A stretch of 64,000 nt of DNA from NCBI GenBank assembly GCA_033398695.1, contig CM065818.1, positions 37,100,001 to 37,164,000 on the forward strand, read 5' to 3'. A model generated the notes under the pieces. It saw nothing but the letters and a program-made list of their open reading frames with translations. It was not told the origin of the DNA and searched no databases. The DNA is from Orobanche coerulescens (lineage: Eukaryota > Streptophyta > Magnoliopsida > Lamiales > Orobanchaceae). Both the position numbers and the translations under genes were made by a program. Positions 22,359 to 34,200 of the stretch are shown here, piece by piece (positions within the stretch are counted from its first letter, which is position 1; the number at the start of each line of letters is the position of its first letter).

Positions 22359-22580
22359 TAGCACGCACTAGCATTGTATACTTAACCCGCGCTATCCATC
22401 CTCACCTGAAATTTCACGAGCCCGATAGCGCATGCTACTAGCCTTTCTTTGCGTACGCTAATAAAAGTCCTTTAAAATTTCCTTATGCTACTGGATAGTC
22501 CAGTAGTCTATTCGATTATTAATAACGTACGTTATACCTTGTATAGCACATGCTAACGAGCCAGCTTTTCAATTATAAAT
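22359..22580 (+). promoter_or_regulatory. Putative internal promoter of the Sirevirus extra ORF
   Basis: Between RNase H and the extra ORF lie three pairs of 12-bp sites: 22359 TAGCACGCACTA and 22383 TAACCCGCGCTA; 22426 TAGCGCATGCTA and 22449 TTGCGTACGCTA; 22523 TAACGTACGTTA and 22544 TAGCACATGCTA. Pair spacing is 24, 23 and 21 bp. The dyad CTACTGGA-TAG-TCCAGTAG sits at 22488-22506. A TATA-like TATAAAT at 22574 is followed about 110 bp later by the first ATG of the ORF. This copies the layout of the LTR arrays. Promoter activity is inferred. Confidence 0.6.
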
Positions 22581-22686
22581 CAAAAATCCCCTTTTCATTC
22601 TTAAGAACCCTAACCTCACTGCCGACCAAAAACTCTCAAAAATCTTCATCCATATCTGAAATTTCACCAAAAACCTTTATCTAATC

Positions 22687-23954
22687 ATGGCAAGTGGATC
22701 CAGAGTCCCAATAAGAAATAATATAAAAGTTCCAAGCATACCCGCGAGCTCGAATTCAACCCAAACCGATTCATCTCCTCCGCGGCGTACAAAGTTTTCT
22801 CAGAAATTCTTCCTCAAGTGCACTTAACAGACTGTTACTACTTTACTTTCAGAAGTCTAGAGCGAGCTAAGGTATAAATTCGAGAATTTTTCTCGACTTT
22901 GGGTATTAACCATTTCGTTGAATGTAAAGAGCCAATCTTTCCTGGTTTCGTTTGTGAATTAGATGCTAATTTGCATGTTGGAGAGAGTGAGGGATCCCCG
23001 TCATTGGTTCTTAACAGTATTGTTGGTGGAATGGTTATAAAAGTTTCATCGGAAATTCTCAATGAGCTGTTTGGTTTATCTATGGACGGATATGCGTGTT
23101 CTGGGAAATCGGTTGCTGAAGAATCTGACTTATCTGATCTCGAAGTAACTGAGTTCTTGAGTTCAAATGAGGTTATTGAAATAACCGACGATGTCTTCGA
23201 GAACAATGACTTTGAAATTCATATTCAGTTGGTTTTGGTTGCTATCACCAAATGCTTGATGCCTAAAGTGAACACTCAACACAAGCTAGTGGGAATCGAT
23301 ATGCATGTCGTCTACCGGGTTTTAAATGATGATAAAGTGGACTTTGCGGCGATCGTGTCCAGCTGGATGGAAGTAAAGGTAGACACGTTTCGCTCAAAAC
23401 ACTACGTGTCTAGGTCTCGAAAAGCAAGGGTGCCTTTTGGCTCAATCCTTACGGTCCTTTTCAGGCGCTTTAATATGGACTTATCGGGAGAGGCATCGGT
23501 TCCGGTGTCTCGGGGACATGAAGTTTGTGACGTATCCCTCAAAGCGATGCACTATTTCGATATGATCAATCGAGGATGGGTCCTATTTTCATCTCTCCGG
23601 GAGGATGATCAAGTTCCAAAGGGAACGCATGTGCCGACTCTGGCCGAGCGTATCTTTCGAAGAGGACCAGAAACTCTTCACGAAATTCAAATTGGGTCGT
23701 TTGTTCATCACCCGAAGGTCAAAGGAAAAAGGAAAGTGATTGTTGAAGAAAATGAAGAAAATGATCTCGTACCCCGGATGCGTAGTATCGAAACTACGCA
23801 AATCGAGATTCGTGATGACGTCAGATCTCTACGTTCCAAAGTCCAAAGAGATACCCAAGAAATTCATTCGGTTAAGACTCTTTTGGAAGACTTTATTCGA
23901 TTCTCCAATTCGTCTTTCCCGTTTCCTACTTCTCACTCCGACCAGGCCCCTTAG
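22687..23954 (+). pseudogene. Sirevirus 3' extra ORF (putative plant transposon protein domain)
   Basis: A start at 22687 gives MASGSRVPIRNN and a Ser/Pro-rich tail, then a frameshift and a stop near 22874. The open part 22899-23954 (351 residues) reads GINHFVECKEPIFPGFVCEL, IVGGMVIKVSSEILNELFGL, an acidic patch, PKVNTQHKLVGIDMHVVYRV, VPFGSILTVLFRRFNMDLSG and a C-terminal heptad region around residues 285-335. The order and spacing resemble the 'putative plant transposon protein' domain often found in plant retroelements; I cannot run the profile search. Sireviruses often carry an ORF in this place, sometimes called env-like, but I see no signal peptide or membrane segment. Its function is unknown. 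Confidence 0.65.
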
Positions 23955-24188
23955 TTTCTCGTGTTTTAATTCTCGTTAAATATAAATTAATTGATGTATC
24001 TTGATGACTTTGGATTTTGTTTAATGTTTTGGTGTGACTGATCGTGTATTTTGTTGGTTAAAACTTGTTTTCACTTATTGTAGTTTGATTGTTACTCTAT
24101 CAATGAAGTTGGCTTTCAAGTTGTTTATTAACGACCTTCGATTTGTCTTATGTCTTATTCTTATCTATTCACAAGATAGCTTTGATTC

Positions 24189-24344
24189 AGGGGGAGTACC
24201 TTTTCTCTTATGTCAAAAAGGGGGAGAAAACACTCAAAAATTGCATATACTAACAAAATCGAACAAAAGAACTTTGATTCGAAATTTCTTTACAGTTTTG
24301 CAGGTATTTATTAAATGTTTTGGCATCATCAAAAAGGGTGAGAT
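24189..24344 (+). other. Multiple polypurine tracts before the Sirevirus 3' LTR
   Basis: AGGGGGAG (24189-24196), AAAAAGGGGGAG (24215-24226) and CATCATCAAAAAGGGTGAGAT (ending 24344 at the LTR) are repeated PPT-like runs. Repeated PPTs with this wording are a published hallmark of Sireviruses and support that placement. The stretch 23955-24188 shows no gene. Confidence 0.8.
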
Positions 24345-25133
24345 TGTTGAATAAATTATTTTGATGATGAACGATTTCAAAACATTTAATGAAATTTAAC
24401 TAAACGACACGAATCATTGAAGATAAAACTCTACGTCTAGCGCACGCTACAGATATGTAGCAGCGCACGCTATCGAAAAGTTACCTGTAGTCAGAAAGTC
24501 ACCTGCAGAGCACTTGAAAACTCACCCGATATTTTAGCGCACACAAGCTTCAAATATCAGCGCATGCTAGTTGATCAAATTAGCGCACACTATCGGTTTC
24601 ATGGTTAAACAAGACAGTAAGGACAGTGAGGTCTGGACTAAGTAAAGCAACAAGTAGTGCACGCTGAGAAGGAAATTTGCGCACGCTATGAAGAGGCGTA
24701 ACGCACGCTAAGGGACAAATTACGCATGCTACCTGTTAGTGTATTCGAATCAGAAAGCTCTGGAGTTTAAATAAAGCAACAGGTAATGCACGCTATGCTG
24801 AAACCAACGCACACTACCTGAAGACTTTAGCGCATGCTACATATTATGGTTTAGCGCACGCTACATATTCAAAATACTACCGTTGATTATTCAACCATTG
24901 GACAACAAAGTCAACACATAAATCTCGCTCAATCTGGAAAGCAAATACTGACCATCTAGCTATTGCAAGGAATGAACTTTAGCATACGCTATGTTCAAAT
25001 TTTATTCGTTGGAAAGATACATAAAGAGACAAGTCCGTTTCGTGTCAACGTCAGAAGAAAAGCTTGTTGACTAAAGCCGTTAGCGCACGCAACGCTTAAG
25101 GTTTAGCGGACACTAAACTCCTCAAGTCAGTAA
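24345..25133 (+). repeat. Sirevirus 3' LTR, left part
   Basis: It begins TGTTGAATAAATT after the PPT and carries the full U3 palindrome set. It is broken at 25133 by element C; the rest of the LTR is at 40998-41603. Together the two parts are about 1.4 kb. Confidence 0.92.
24438..24863 (+). promoter_or_regulatory. Phased palindrome array in Sirevirus 3' LTR U3
   Basis: Sites start at 24438 and 24461 (pair); 24535, 24558, 24581 (triplet); 24655, 24677, 24699, 24720 (tetrad); 24784, 24805, 24828, 24852 (tetrad). Spacing inside groups is 21-24 bp. The best copies are TAGCGCACGCTA. Variants such as TAGCGCATGCTA, TAGCGCACACTA and TAACGCACGCTA differ mostly by CpG transitions, as expected for decay of methylated sites. 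More degenerate sites lie near 24983, 25080 and 25103. Confidence 0.75.
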
Positions 25134-25443
25134 TGTAATATCCGGAATTTTTACTACTGATGTTTAATATTATTTTATCCGAGTTATATTGTACAGCGTG
25201 GAATCTGTACAGTAGAGATAAAATAAATAAAGGACTGAGATATCAGTATCGGTATAATTGTCGTATTTGGTCGACAATTACATTTGAGGATATTGTGTAT
25301 CAGGTTGTCGTACTTTTGATATTGGGTATATCGTATGATGATATTATTGGATTCAATGTTTGTGTTCAGTGTGTCTTATGTTCGCTTTTGGTATGTCGAG
25401 ACGTTGGACAAGAACTGCGGAAAATGGCTAAGTATAGCCTTAT

Positions 25444-25957
25444 TAGCGCACGCTGATATTCATGCATAACGCACGCTATCGTGCAGGATTAGCGCACGCT
25501 ACGTTTATAGGTTAGCGTACGCTAAGTGCGATGCGAATCGGAAGGAATCTGCGTGTGGACCCGGCCGCTTTCGGCGCACGTTACGTAAGTCAACGGTTGT
25601 TGTCCTGAAGTATTAGCGCACGCTAAAATATTAGGCTTAGCGCACGCTAACTATGTATCGGTCAACAAGGAATCTTATCCTTGCCAGATGTTGTCGGAAT
25701 ATGGGGGCGAGTGGTAGGTGAACACTGTAGCAAGTCAACTTCGGATAGCGCACGCTAAGATAAATGACTTGCGTACGCTAAGCAGGATGTTTTACGTACG
25801 ATAATGCATGGGCATTACGTACGTAAGGTAGTTCTGAAGCAAGGCGGTAGCCTGCAGGCCGATAGCGCACGCTAACAAAGTCAGTTAGCGCACGCTAAGG
25901 CTAGCGCACGCTAAACATAAGGGTTTAGCGCACGCTAGTAAGGTATTCTATATAAAG
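25444..25957 (+). promoter_or_regulatory. Palindrome tetrads and TATA box, element C LTR 1
   Basis: Sites start at 25444, 25467, 25490, 25513 (spacing 23, 23, 23); 25614 and 25638; 25746, 25769, 25792, 25815 (23, 23, 23); 25863, 25886, 25902, 25926. Most are TAGCGCACGCTA, but the third group drifts to TTGCGTACGCTA, TTACGTACGATA and TTACGTACGTAA, which bridges the wording of elements B and D. TATATAAAG follows at 25949. LTR 2 (TATA at 32046) and LTR 3 (TATA at 38130) repeat the layout, with some sites shortened. Confidence 0.82.
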
Positions 25958-26668
25958 GGACAAACGAGTGTCATGAAACATTTCGTCCATTTCTTTCCTT
26001 TCACCCGATAGAGACAACCTTGTGAGAACATTTGGAGTTCCTAAACACTGAGGTATGATCCTCTTTAACAAGATTAAAGATGGAAATCATGGAGTAAAGC
26101 TTTGTTCTTGAAATCATTGGTGATTCTTGGAAATCAATCCTTTCCTTCAAAAAAGGTAATTACTCTTCACTTTGAGATTTCGTTTTGGATTGTATATGAT
26201 GTTCTTGAGTTGATGATTATCATATAAACAAGTTGATGAGCATGACAACGAGTTGGATTACCGTACTAAGTTAGTGTTGTTATCAATATATGAGTATTGA
26301 TATGTTTCGTATGGTTTTGGATGGAATTCAAGATATATATTGATGTAATTCCCTTCTTCAATTCGGATTTTTGATGTTTTGTCGTTGGTTACTTCGTATG
26401 GTAACGATTATGGTGATCTTCTTGTGATTCTTGAAGTTATATGAATTGTATGTCGAAGAACATGATGAATAAGGATTTTTAGATGTTAGAACACATCGGA
26501 TTTTATCATTTTATGGATCATGAACGTGAATTTGGATAATTCGTGTTCTTGAAGAGCTATTAAATTATATGTCATGATTGTTATGAAATCCTTAATCTCG
26601 AGATGAGTTGATCATTGTCATGATGGAAGTGTTAGACGATGCTTGAAATGCATGACACTGTACAGAAT

Positions 26669-26750
26669 TAGCGCACGCTACGCTTACTGGCTAGCGCGCG
26701 CTAACGGGGGCAAATTAGCGCACGCTACGTTAGGTGATTAACGTGCGCTA
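26669..26750 (+). promoter_or_regulatory. Downstream palindrome tetrad, element C LTR 1
   Basis: TAGCGCACGCTA (26669), TAGCGCGCGCTA (26692), TAGCGCACGCTA (26716) and TAACGTGCGCTA (26739) are spaced 23, 24 and 23 bp. They lie some 700 bp downstream of the TATA box, so inside the presumed transcript. Copies are near 32762-32845 and 38846-38928. Confidence 0.75.
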
Positions 26751-27547
26751 AGTAGGCGACAGGCAAGATATTTTGTGTTTTGATTAGGAATTCGTGATGG
26801 TTTGACTTGGTTGGTTACATTGTGTTTATTCGTGGTTGAGTTGAACCGTTGAGTTCGACTGGATAGTATTGTCAGTTGTTGATTGTTATCGGATATGTGT
26901 TATTTGATTTCTTCGAGAGGTTGAGATTGCTGATCGGTGATTATAACCGGATATTGCGGTCGTGTTCGAGTATGTCCATTGTATTGCTTTTGATCGGGCC
27001 GAGGAGCTCGTAGATAAAGCGGTGTGTTGAGCAGCTTCGTGGTATCGGTATCGAGGCAAGTTATTACTTGCTCAGTTATAATATTTAATGAATGGTTTCA
27101 GTTTCATTTCGTTTATAATGCATATAGCGATGATTATTATTGTGAACTCTGGGTATTCAGATCGCATATCGTTCTTTCGATTCTGGGAGATAAATCATAA
27201 TGTATATGCTTATCTCAGTTATTGGTATGTTCGAGTATCAAGGTTACATTATGGTAAAGACGAGGATATGAGTATCTATTGTTTATTGTTCGTTTGGATC
27301 GCCGAGCATTGAGGATAATCGTCGGTGACGATTGGACATCGAGATTTCTCCCGAAGGACTCGGGGCAAGTATCTTATATCGATTCAATTAGAGTTAGTGA
27401 TTTGATCATGCGTATTATCATTCATGTTGTCGAACATGAGGTCGTCTTAATTGATTTGTCATATTGTCGTTCATGTTGCGTTGTTCATGATGATGAACAT
27501 ATTGTTTTGCATATGTGTATGCATATTGTGTTGTTTATGTTGTGTTG

Positions 27548-27840
27548 ATCCGATGGGATCGCGCGATCTATGCTGAGGGCGCTGGATCGGATGTCCACCT
27601 CGTGTTGGTCCGACGGGATCATCTTGGGATCTATGCTGAGGGCGCTGGATCATTGGACGGGTTTTTCCACCTCGTGTTGGTCCGACGGGATCATCTTGGG
27701 ATCTATCTTTGAGGCGCTGGATCGTTGGATTACCCAGTATTGTATTATTGTTGTGCATATGTATATTGTTGGTTATCCACCTCGTGTTGATCTTGTAGGA
27801 TCATCTTGGGATCTATGCTGAGGGCGCTGGATCACGGGAT
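27548..27840 (+). repeat. Imperfect tandem repeats in element C LTR 1
   Basis: About four units share CACCTCGTGTTG, GGGATCATCTTGGGATCTAT and GGCGCTGGATC, with unit lengths of about 60-110 bp because spacers vary. Counterparts are at about 33636-33925 and 39730-40015. Confidence 0.75.
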
Positions 27841-28801
27841 TTCCATTGAGTATACATAGTTGTTATTGTTTTTGAGCATATTGACGTTGCCATATGAGTA
27901 TGCATTTGTAGGTCTTGTGTTAGGACCTTGTCCGTATTACATTGATCTGATCTCGGATTAGACTGATATGATTATCGTGGCACATCATATCTCGAGGTAT
28001 GTTCCGTATTTTTCTTTGGTCTTTGTCTTTGATGGACGATCGGTTATCGTCTTGGGATTTGATGATATTATTCGATGGATCGTATTGGTCAGAAATGGTA
28101 GATTTCCGTATCGTGAGTTGGTTACGATAGTTTGAGGATCTTGAGTATTGTTCGAGGTACAATACAGATTTTATGTTTGAGTTTATTGGTTAATCGAGTA
28201 CAAGATGTGAAATGTGAAAATGGTTATCTTGATGAGAATTACTTGAGTAAGTAAAGTTATGGCGGTAAGATTACATTGGTCGTATTCTTATTCTGTATTC
28301 TCGTTGGTATGTATTATTGATGTGATGTGATTGATATCATTGTTGGATATTATGGCTGACCCCGTTGTGGGATTTCTTTTTAGGTCTTTGGAGTATCGAG
28401 CTTGTAGCGGTCGTGAAGAGATGAGCTTCCGCGGGATCTTGGCTAGGACATGTTGTGTGCATTGAGTTTCTTGATTGGTTCTTGTATTCATTTGCTAGAA
28501 TATCTTTTTGGTTGGTCTTTTCCGCCGCGTGAGTATTTTGAATAGACCTTTTGGTATCAGTAACGAGGTTGCTTTGGGAGTCGTTTTCTAAACTTTTGAG
28601 TGTCTATTTGTTTGGCCTCGCGATTTCAAATGAGTTTTTACGACGGTTTTGATAAATGAATTTTATAAGTCTTTGTGAATTTTTAAAGATAGTACCGTCG
28701 TTGGCCTCTTGGGCATTTGTAAATGTTTGCGAAAATTTCTTTTAGCCTTGTGGGTTCCATCTCGGGGCCACAGTAATATTCCGGTTAAACTGGGGTGTTA
28801 C

Positions 28802-31233
28802 GAATATGGTATCGGAGCTTAGGTTGAGAAAGCCTAGTCATTTGGGTCGAGTTGGGTCGTGTTTTGTCGCGTCATTCGAGTTGTCGATTGACAAATATTA
28901 GAGCCGTGAGTTTTTGTTGTTCACTCGGGCTTATGTGTTATGTGATTTACCGATATAAATCTTGGGCTTGTTATAACTTTTCCAAATGGTGTTAACGAGA
29001 TTCTCTGGAATGAGATGTATTGTGTTCTTGAGTCGAACTGAGTTTGCCAACCTGTGTTTTGAAAATGTCCGTGTCGAGTATTTTCTAGAGCCGAGACATG
29101 TGCGATATCACGGGAATCGTCGGCTTCACGATCTGTAAGTATTTGGATTTTTGAATTTCATTGAGATTTATTGCCGTTCTAAGTTGATACGTTTTGAGAT
29201 TCAGTAGATATTATGCGTTACAGTATAAGGTGACAGAGTTGGGACAGGATTGATGATCTTGAGAAGTTATGATTTTGGAAATCAGTATGTTGGTTAGATT
29301 TTGGAACGGAATTGTGCATCTGGGAGAAATACTGTGCATGGTTGAGAAGAACATATAGCATGTTAATTCATTTTGAGTTATATGAACTGCTTTTGATCAT
29401 TTGAAAATGATACCTTTCAAAATGAATGTTTTACGGATGTTTTACGGAAAATGATTTTTTGGGTCGAGACCCAATCGATTTTGAAATGGTTTTATAACTC
29501 AGGACTTGGGGTCCGTAAAGGGTTTTCTACTTTTTAAACTTCTTGTAATGCGAAACAAAATACTTTGCCGAGACCCTAATGTTTCAAAAGACTTTCCTGT
29601 TTTCTAAAACTCCCGAGATCTGTAAAACACTTTACCAATCGTTTACTTATGTTATTTCCGCCTTTCGAGGCTTTGGTTTACTTGTTCAAATGGAACCTCT
29701 CGGGAAGTCTTTCGCCGTGTTTGATTTGCTTGATTTGTTCCAACGTTTTGTCATATCATATTTGAGGTGATCCAGGATGGGTAAATGGTTGACGATACGA
29801 GTCATGGGTGGAAAAGGAGTTTTTATCGGAGTCTATATATTGAGGTTTTGGAACTCGGTCATGTGGTTTCCGTTGGAATGTCAGTGGATTGTGACGAGCC
29901 GAATTGGTATACAGGAGTATGGTTGTGGTCAATCATTTGCATGATTCCATTTTATTTAATCGCGTATATTCGAAAAGAATTTTTATCGAGAACTTGGCAC
30001 CAGCGAGCTGATTGAATTTTTAAAAATTGATTTCGTGGTCTTACGAAAATTTATGTTTTGAGTTTTCAAACTCTTGAAAGAATTTTCGAAAATTTGTCTT
30101 TTGACAAGAATATATGATTTCAAACTGGTTTTGAAAATGTGATTGATATACATACGCATTTAGTGCATAGTGCATATCATATTGATGGTACGATGGAAAA
30201 GGAATTCGAACTTCAGTATGTTAGTTTGATTATACGGTGATGATCGGTTGAGTTATCAGATAAGAGAAATATGTTGCGTGTTGTAGATTCATGCACATAA
30301 TATTATTTTGGAAACTTGGGATTTTGTGAAACCGGAACATAGGTGCTATGTGATTCCATTGGTATGATAGTAGCGCGATTTTACCTTAGTGATTCTGGAA
30401 TGATTTCCTTGTAAGCGTAGATTTGGGGATGGTGACCCCATACTGGTTGTTTTGGATATTGAGTGGTCGTTTCCACTCCGTGTATGATTGGGCATGTTCG
30501 TCAGTTTGTGATTGGTTGTTCGTATGCCGAGGAAAATGTTCGCCAGTTGGGTATGTTTATTGAGATCTACGGTGCGTGATTGATTTGTCGTTTTGAGAAT
30601 GTTATTCTTTCGTATATCTGTTTCTGTGGGTCTGTGTTGATCGTGTTGGAGTTTACCGTGTGAAGGTATTCTCGATTTTCGTTGATCGTTCATTGGTAAT
30701 ATTGGAGTTTATCACGATAATGATATTCCCGATTGTGTTTTGACCTCTGGTTGGTCAGATTGGAAATTTATCATGTCGATGATAAATTCGATTGATTGTT
30801 GATCACTGCTGGTGATCATTTGAGCGTTCGGATTTTGTGTTGATGTTTCGGAATTCGTGTTGTTGTTTTTGGGCAATTGTTTTGCAGATGTATTGTGTAT
30901 TATTCGTCTTATCGGAACTGAGACTTGATTATGTAATCAGGCAGACAGGATTTGATTCGGGCAGATTGTTTCATCCGAAGATGATATATTTTGTTGAGAC
31001 TCAGGGAATTGTGATCGTAAGCGTATTGAGACTGTACAGTGAGATTGCTGGCTAGTATCTCCGGAGATCGTCGACCTGCGTATTTGGAAGTATGCTCTTT
31101 TGGATATTCGGTAATGATGATGATAAATCGTTGTCGTGATGGTTTTGGGATATTTTGAGTTGAATGGTATGTTTGTTCGTTTTATGATGGATTGCAAGTT
31201 TCGAGGACAAAACTTATTTTAAGGGGTGTAGAA
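28802..31233 (+). other. Element C interior 1 (non-coding)
   Basis: The PBS TGGTATCGGAGC is at 28807-28818. The start MPR (ATGCCGAGG) at about 30523 resembles the first codons of the A and B gags, but no gag core or zinc knuckle follows. Short open frames do not resemble a known protein. The dyad AAGTTTCG...CAAAACTT (31196-31215) and the PPT AAGGGGTGTAGAA (31221-31233) close it. Confidence 0.8.
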
Positions 31234-34200
31234 TGTAATATCCGGAATTTCTACTACTGATGTTTAATATTATTTTATCCGAGTTATATTGTACAGCGTG
31301 GAATCTGTACAGTAGAGATAAAATAAATAAAGGACTGAGATATCAGTATCGGTATAATTGTCGTATTTGGTCGACAATTACATTTGAGGATATTGTGTAT
31401 CAGGTTGTCGTACTTTTGATATTGGGTATATCGTATGATGATATTATTGGATTCAATGTTTGTGTTCAGTGTGTCTTATGTTCGCTTTTGGTATGTCGAG
31501 ACGTTGGACAAGAACTGCGGAAAATGGCTAAGTATAGCCTTATTAGCGCACGCTGATATTCATGCATAACGCACGCTATCGCGTGCGGGATTAGCGCCGC
31601 TACGTTTATAGGTTAGCGTCGCTAAGTGCGCATGGATCGGAAGGAATCTGCGTGTGGACCATTGCTTTCGGCGCACGTTCGGTAAGTCAGCGGTTGTTGT
31701 CACGAAGTATTAGCGCACGCTAAAATATTAGGCTTAGCGCACGCTAACTATGTATCGATCAACAAGGAATCTTATCCTTGCGGAATCTTTGTCGGAATAT
31801 GGGGCGAGTGGTAGGAGAACACTGTAGCAAGTCAACTTCCGAAAGCGCACGCTAAGATAAATCACTTGCGTACGCTAAGCAGGATGTTTTACGAACGAAA
31901 ATGCATGGTCATTACGTACGAAAGGGAGTATACGAAGCAAGGCGGTAGCCTGCAGGCGATAGCGCACGCTAACAAAGTCAGTTAGCGCACGCTAAGGCTA
32001 GCGCACGCTAAACATAAGGGTTTAGCGCACGCTAGTAAGGTATTCTATATAAAGGGACAAACGGGTGTCATGAAACATTTCGTCCATTTCTTTCCTTTCA
32101 CCCGATAGAGACAACCTTGTGAGAACATTTGGAGTTCCTAAACACCGAGGGATGATCCTCTTTAACAAGATTAAAGATGGAAATCATGGAGTAAAGCTTT
32201 GTTCTTGAAATCATTGGTGATTCTTGAAATCAATCCTTTCCTTCAAAAAGGTAATTACTCTTCACTTTGAGATTTCGTTTTGGATTGTATATGATGTTCT
32301 TGAGTTGATGATTATCATATAAACAAGTTGATGAGCATGACAACGAGTTGGATTACCGTACTAAGTTAGTGTTGTTATCAATATATGAGTATTGATATGT
32401 TTCGTATGGTTTTGGATGGAATTCAAGATATATGTTGATGTAATTCCCTTCTTCAATTCGGATTTTTGATGTTTTGTCGTTGGTTACTTCGTATGGTAAC
32501 GATTATGGTGATGCTCTTGTGATTCTTGAAGTTATATGAATTGTATGTCGAAGAACATGATGAATAAGGATTTTTAGATGTTAGAACACATCGGATTTTA
32601 TCATTTATGGATCATGAACGTGAATTTGGATAATTCGTGTTCTTGAAGAGCTATTAAATTATATGTCATGATTGTTATGAAATCCTTAATCTCGAGATGA
32701 GTTGATCATTGTCATGATGGAAGTGTTAGACGATGCTTGAAATGCATGCCAGCATGCGGCATTAGCGCACGCTACGCTTCTTGGCTAGCTGGCGCGCTAA
32801 CGGGGCAACTTAGCGCACGCTACGTTAGGTGATTAACGTGCGCTAAGTAGGCGACGATCTGATATTTTTGTGTTTTGATTAGGAATTCGTGATGGTTTGA
32901 CTTGGTTGGTTACATTGTGTTTATTCGAGGTTGTGTTGAACCGTTGAGTTCGATTAGTTAGTATTGTCGATTGTTGATTGTTATCGGATATGTGTTATTT
33001 GATTTCTTGATAGGTTGAGATTGCGATCGGTGATTATAACCGGATATTGCGGTCGTGTTCGAGTATGTCCATTGTATTGCTTTTGATCGGGTGAGGAGCT
33101 CGTAGATAAAGCGGTGTGTTCGGCGGACTTCGTGGTATCGGTATCGAGGCAACTTATTTCTTGCTCCCTTAAAAAATTTAATCACGGGTTTCAGGTTCAA
33201 TTCGTTTAAAATGCATATAGCGATGATTATTATTGTGAACTCGGGTATTCGGATCGCATATCGTTCTTTTGATTACGGGAGATAAATCATAATGTATATG
33301 CTTATCTCGATTATTGGTATGTTCGAGTATCAAGGTTATTATGGTAAAGACGAGGATATGAGTATCTATTGTTTATTGTTCGTTTGGATCGCCGAGCATT
33401 GAGGATAATCGTCGGTGACGATTGGACATCGAGATTTCTCCCGAAGGACTCGGGGCAAGTATCTTATATCGATTCAATTAGAGTTAGTGATTTGATCATG
33501 CGTATTATCATTCATGTTGTCGAACATGAGGTCGTCTTAATTGATTTGTCATATTGTCGTTCATGTTGCGTTGTTCATGATGATGAACATATTGTTTTGC
33601 ATATGTGTATGCATATTGTGTTGTTTATGTTGTGTTGATCCGATGGGATCGCGCGATCTATCTTGAGGCGCTGGATCGGATGTCCACCTCGTGTTGGTCC
33701 GACGGGATCATCTTGGGATCTATCTTGAGGGCGCTGGATCATTGGGCCAGGTTTTCCACCTCGTGTTGGTCCGACGGATCATCTTGGGATCTATCTTTGG
33801 GCGCTGGATCGTTGGATTACCCAGTATTGTGTTATTGTTGTGCATATGTATATTGTTGGTTATCCACCTCGTGTTGATCTTGTAGGATCATCTTGGGATC
33901 TATCTTGAGGCGATTTGGATCATGGGATTTCCATTGAGTATACATAGTTGTTATTGTTTTTGAGCATATTGACGTTGTCATATGAGTATGCATTTGTAGG
34001 TCTTGTGTTAGGACCTTGTCCGTATTACATTGATCTGATCTCGGATTAGACTGATATGATTATCGTGGCACATCATATCTCGAGGTATGTTCCGTATTTT
34101 TCTTTGGTCTTTGTCTTTGATGGACGATCGGTTATCGTCTTGGGATTTGATGATATTATTCGATAGATCGTATTGGTCAGAAATGGTAGATTTCCGTATC

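Larger units (their letters stand above)
25134..28801 (+). repeat. Element C LTR 1
   Basis: It starts TGTAATATCCGGAATTT. U3 carries the palindrome groups and TATATAAAG at 25949-25957. A further tetrad is at 26669-26750. Units of roughly 60-75 bp containing CCACCTCGTG, GGGATCATCTTGGGATCTAT and GGCGCTGGATC repeat at about 27548-27840. Open frames on both strands (for example at 25160 and 27279) recur identically in the other LTR copies and are not genes. The terminal CA appears as C only, probably a sequence change. Confidence 0.92.

Noticed and set aside
22687..23954. Retroviral-type envelope gene in the Sirevirus
   Set aside because: There is no signal peptide, transmembrane helix or cleavage site; a transposon-protein-like domain fits better.
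25160..25456. 98-residue open frame starting MFNIILSELY, repeated at 31260 and 37349
   Set aside because: It lies at the start of each element C LTR, and its 3' end runs into the palindrome array. Identical copies reflect LTR identity, not a gene.
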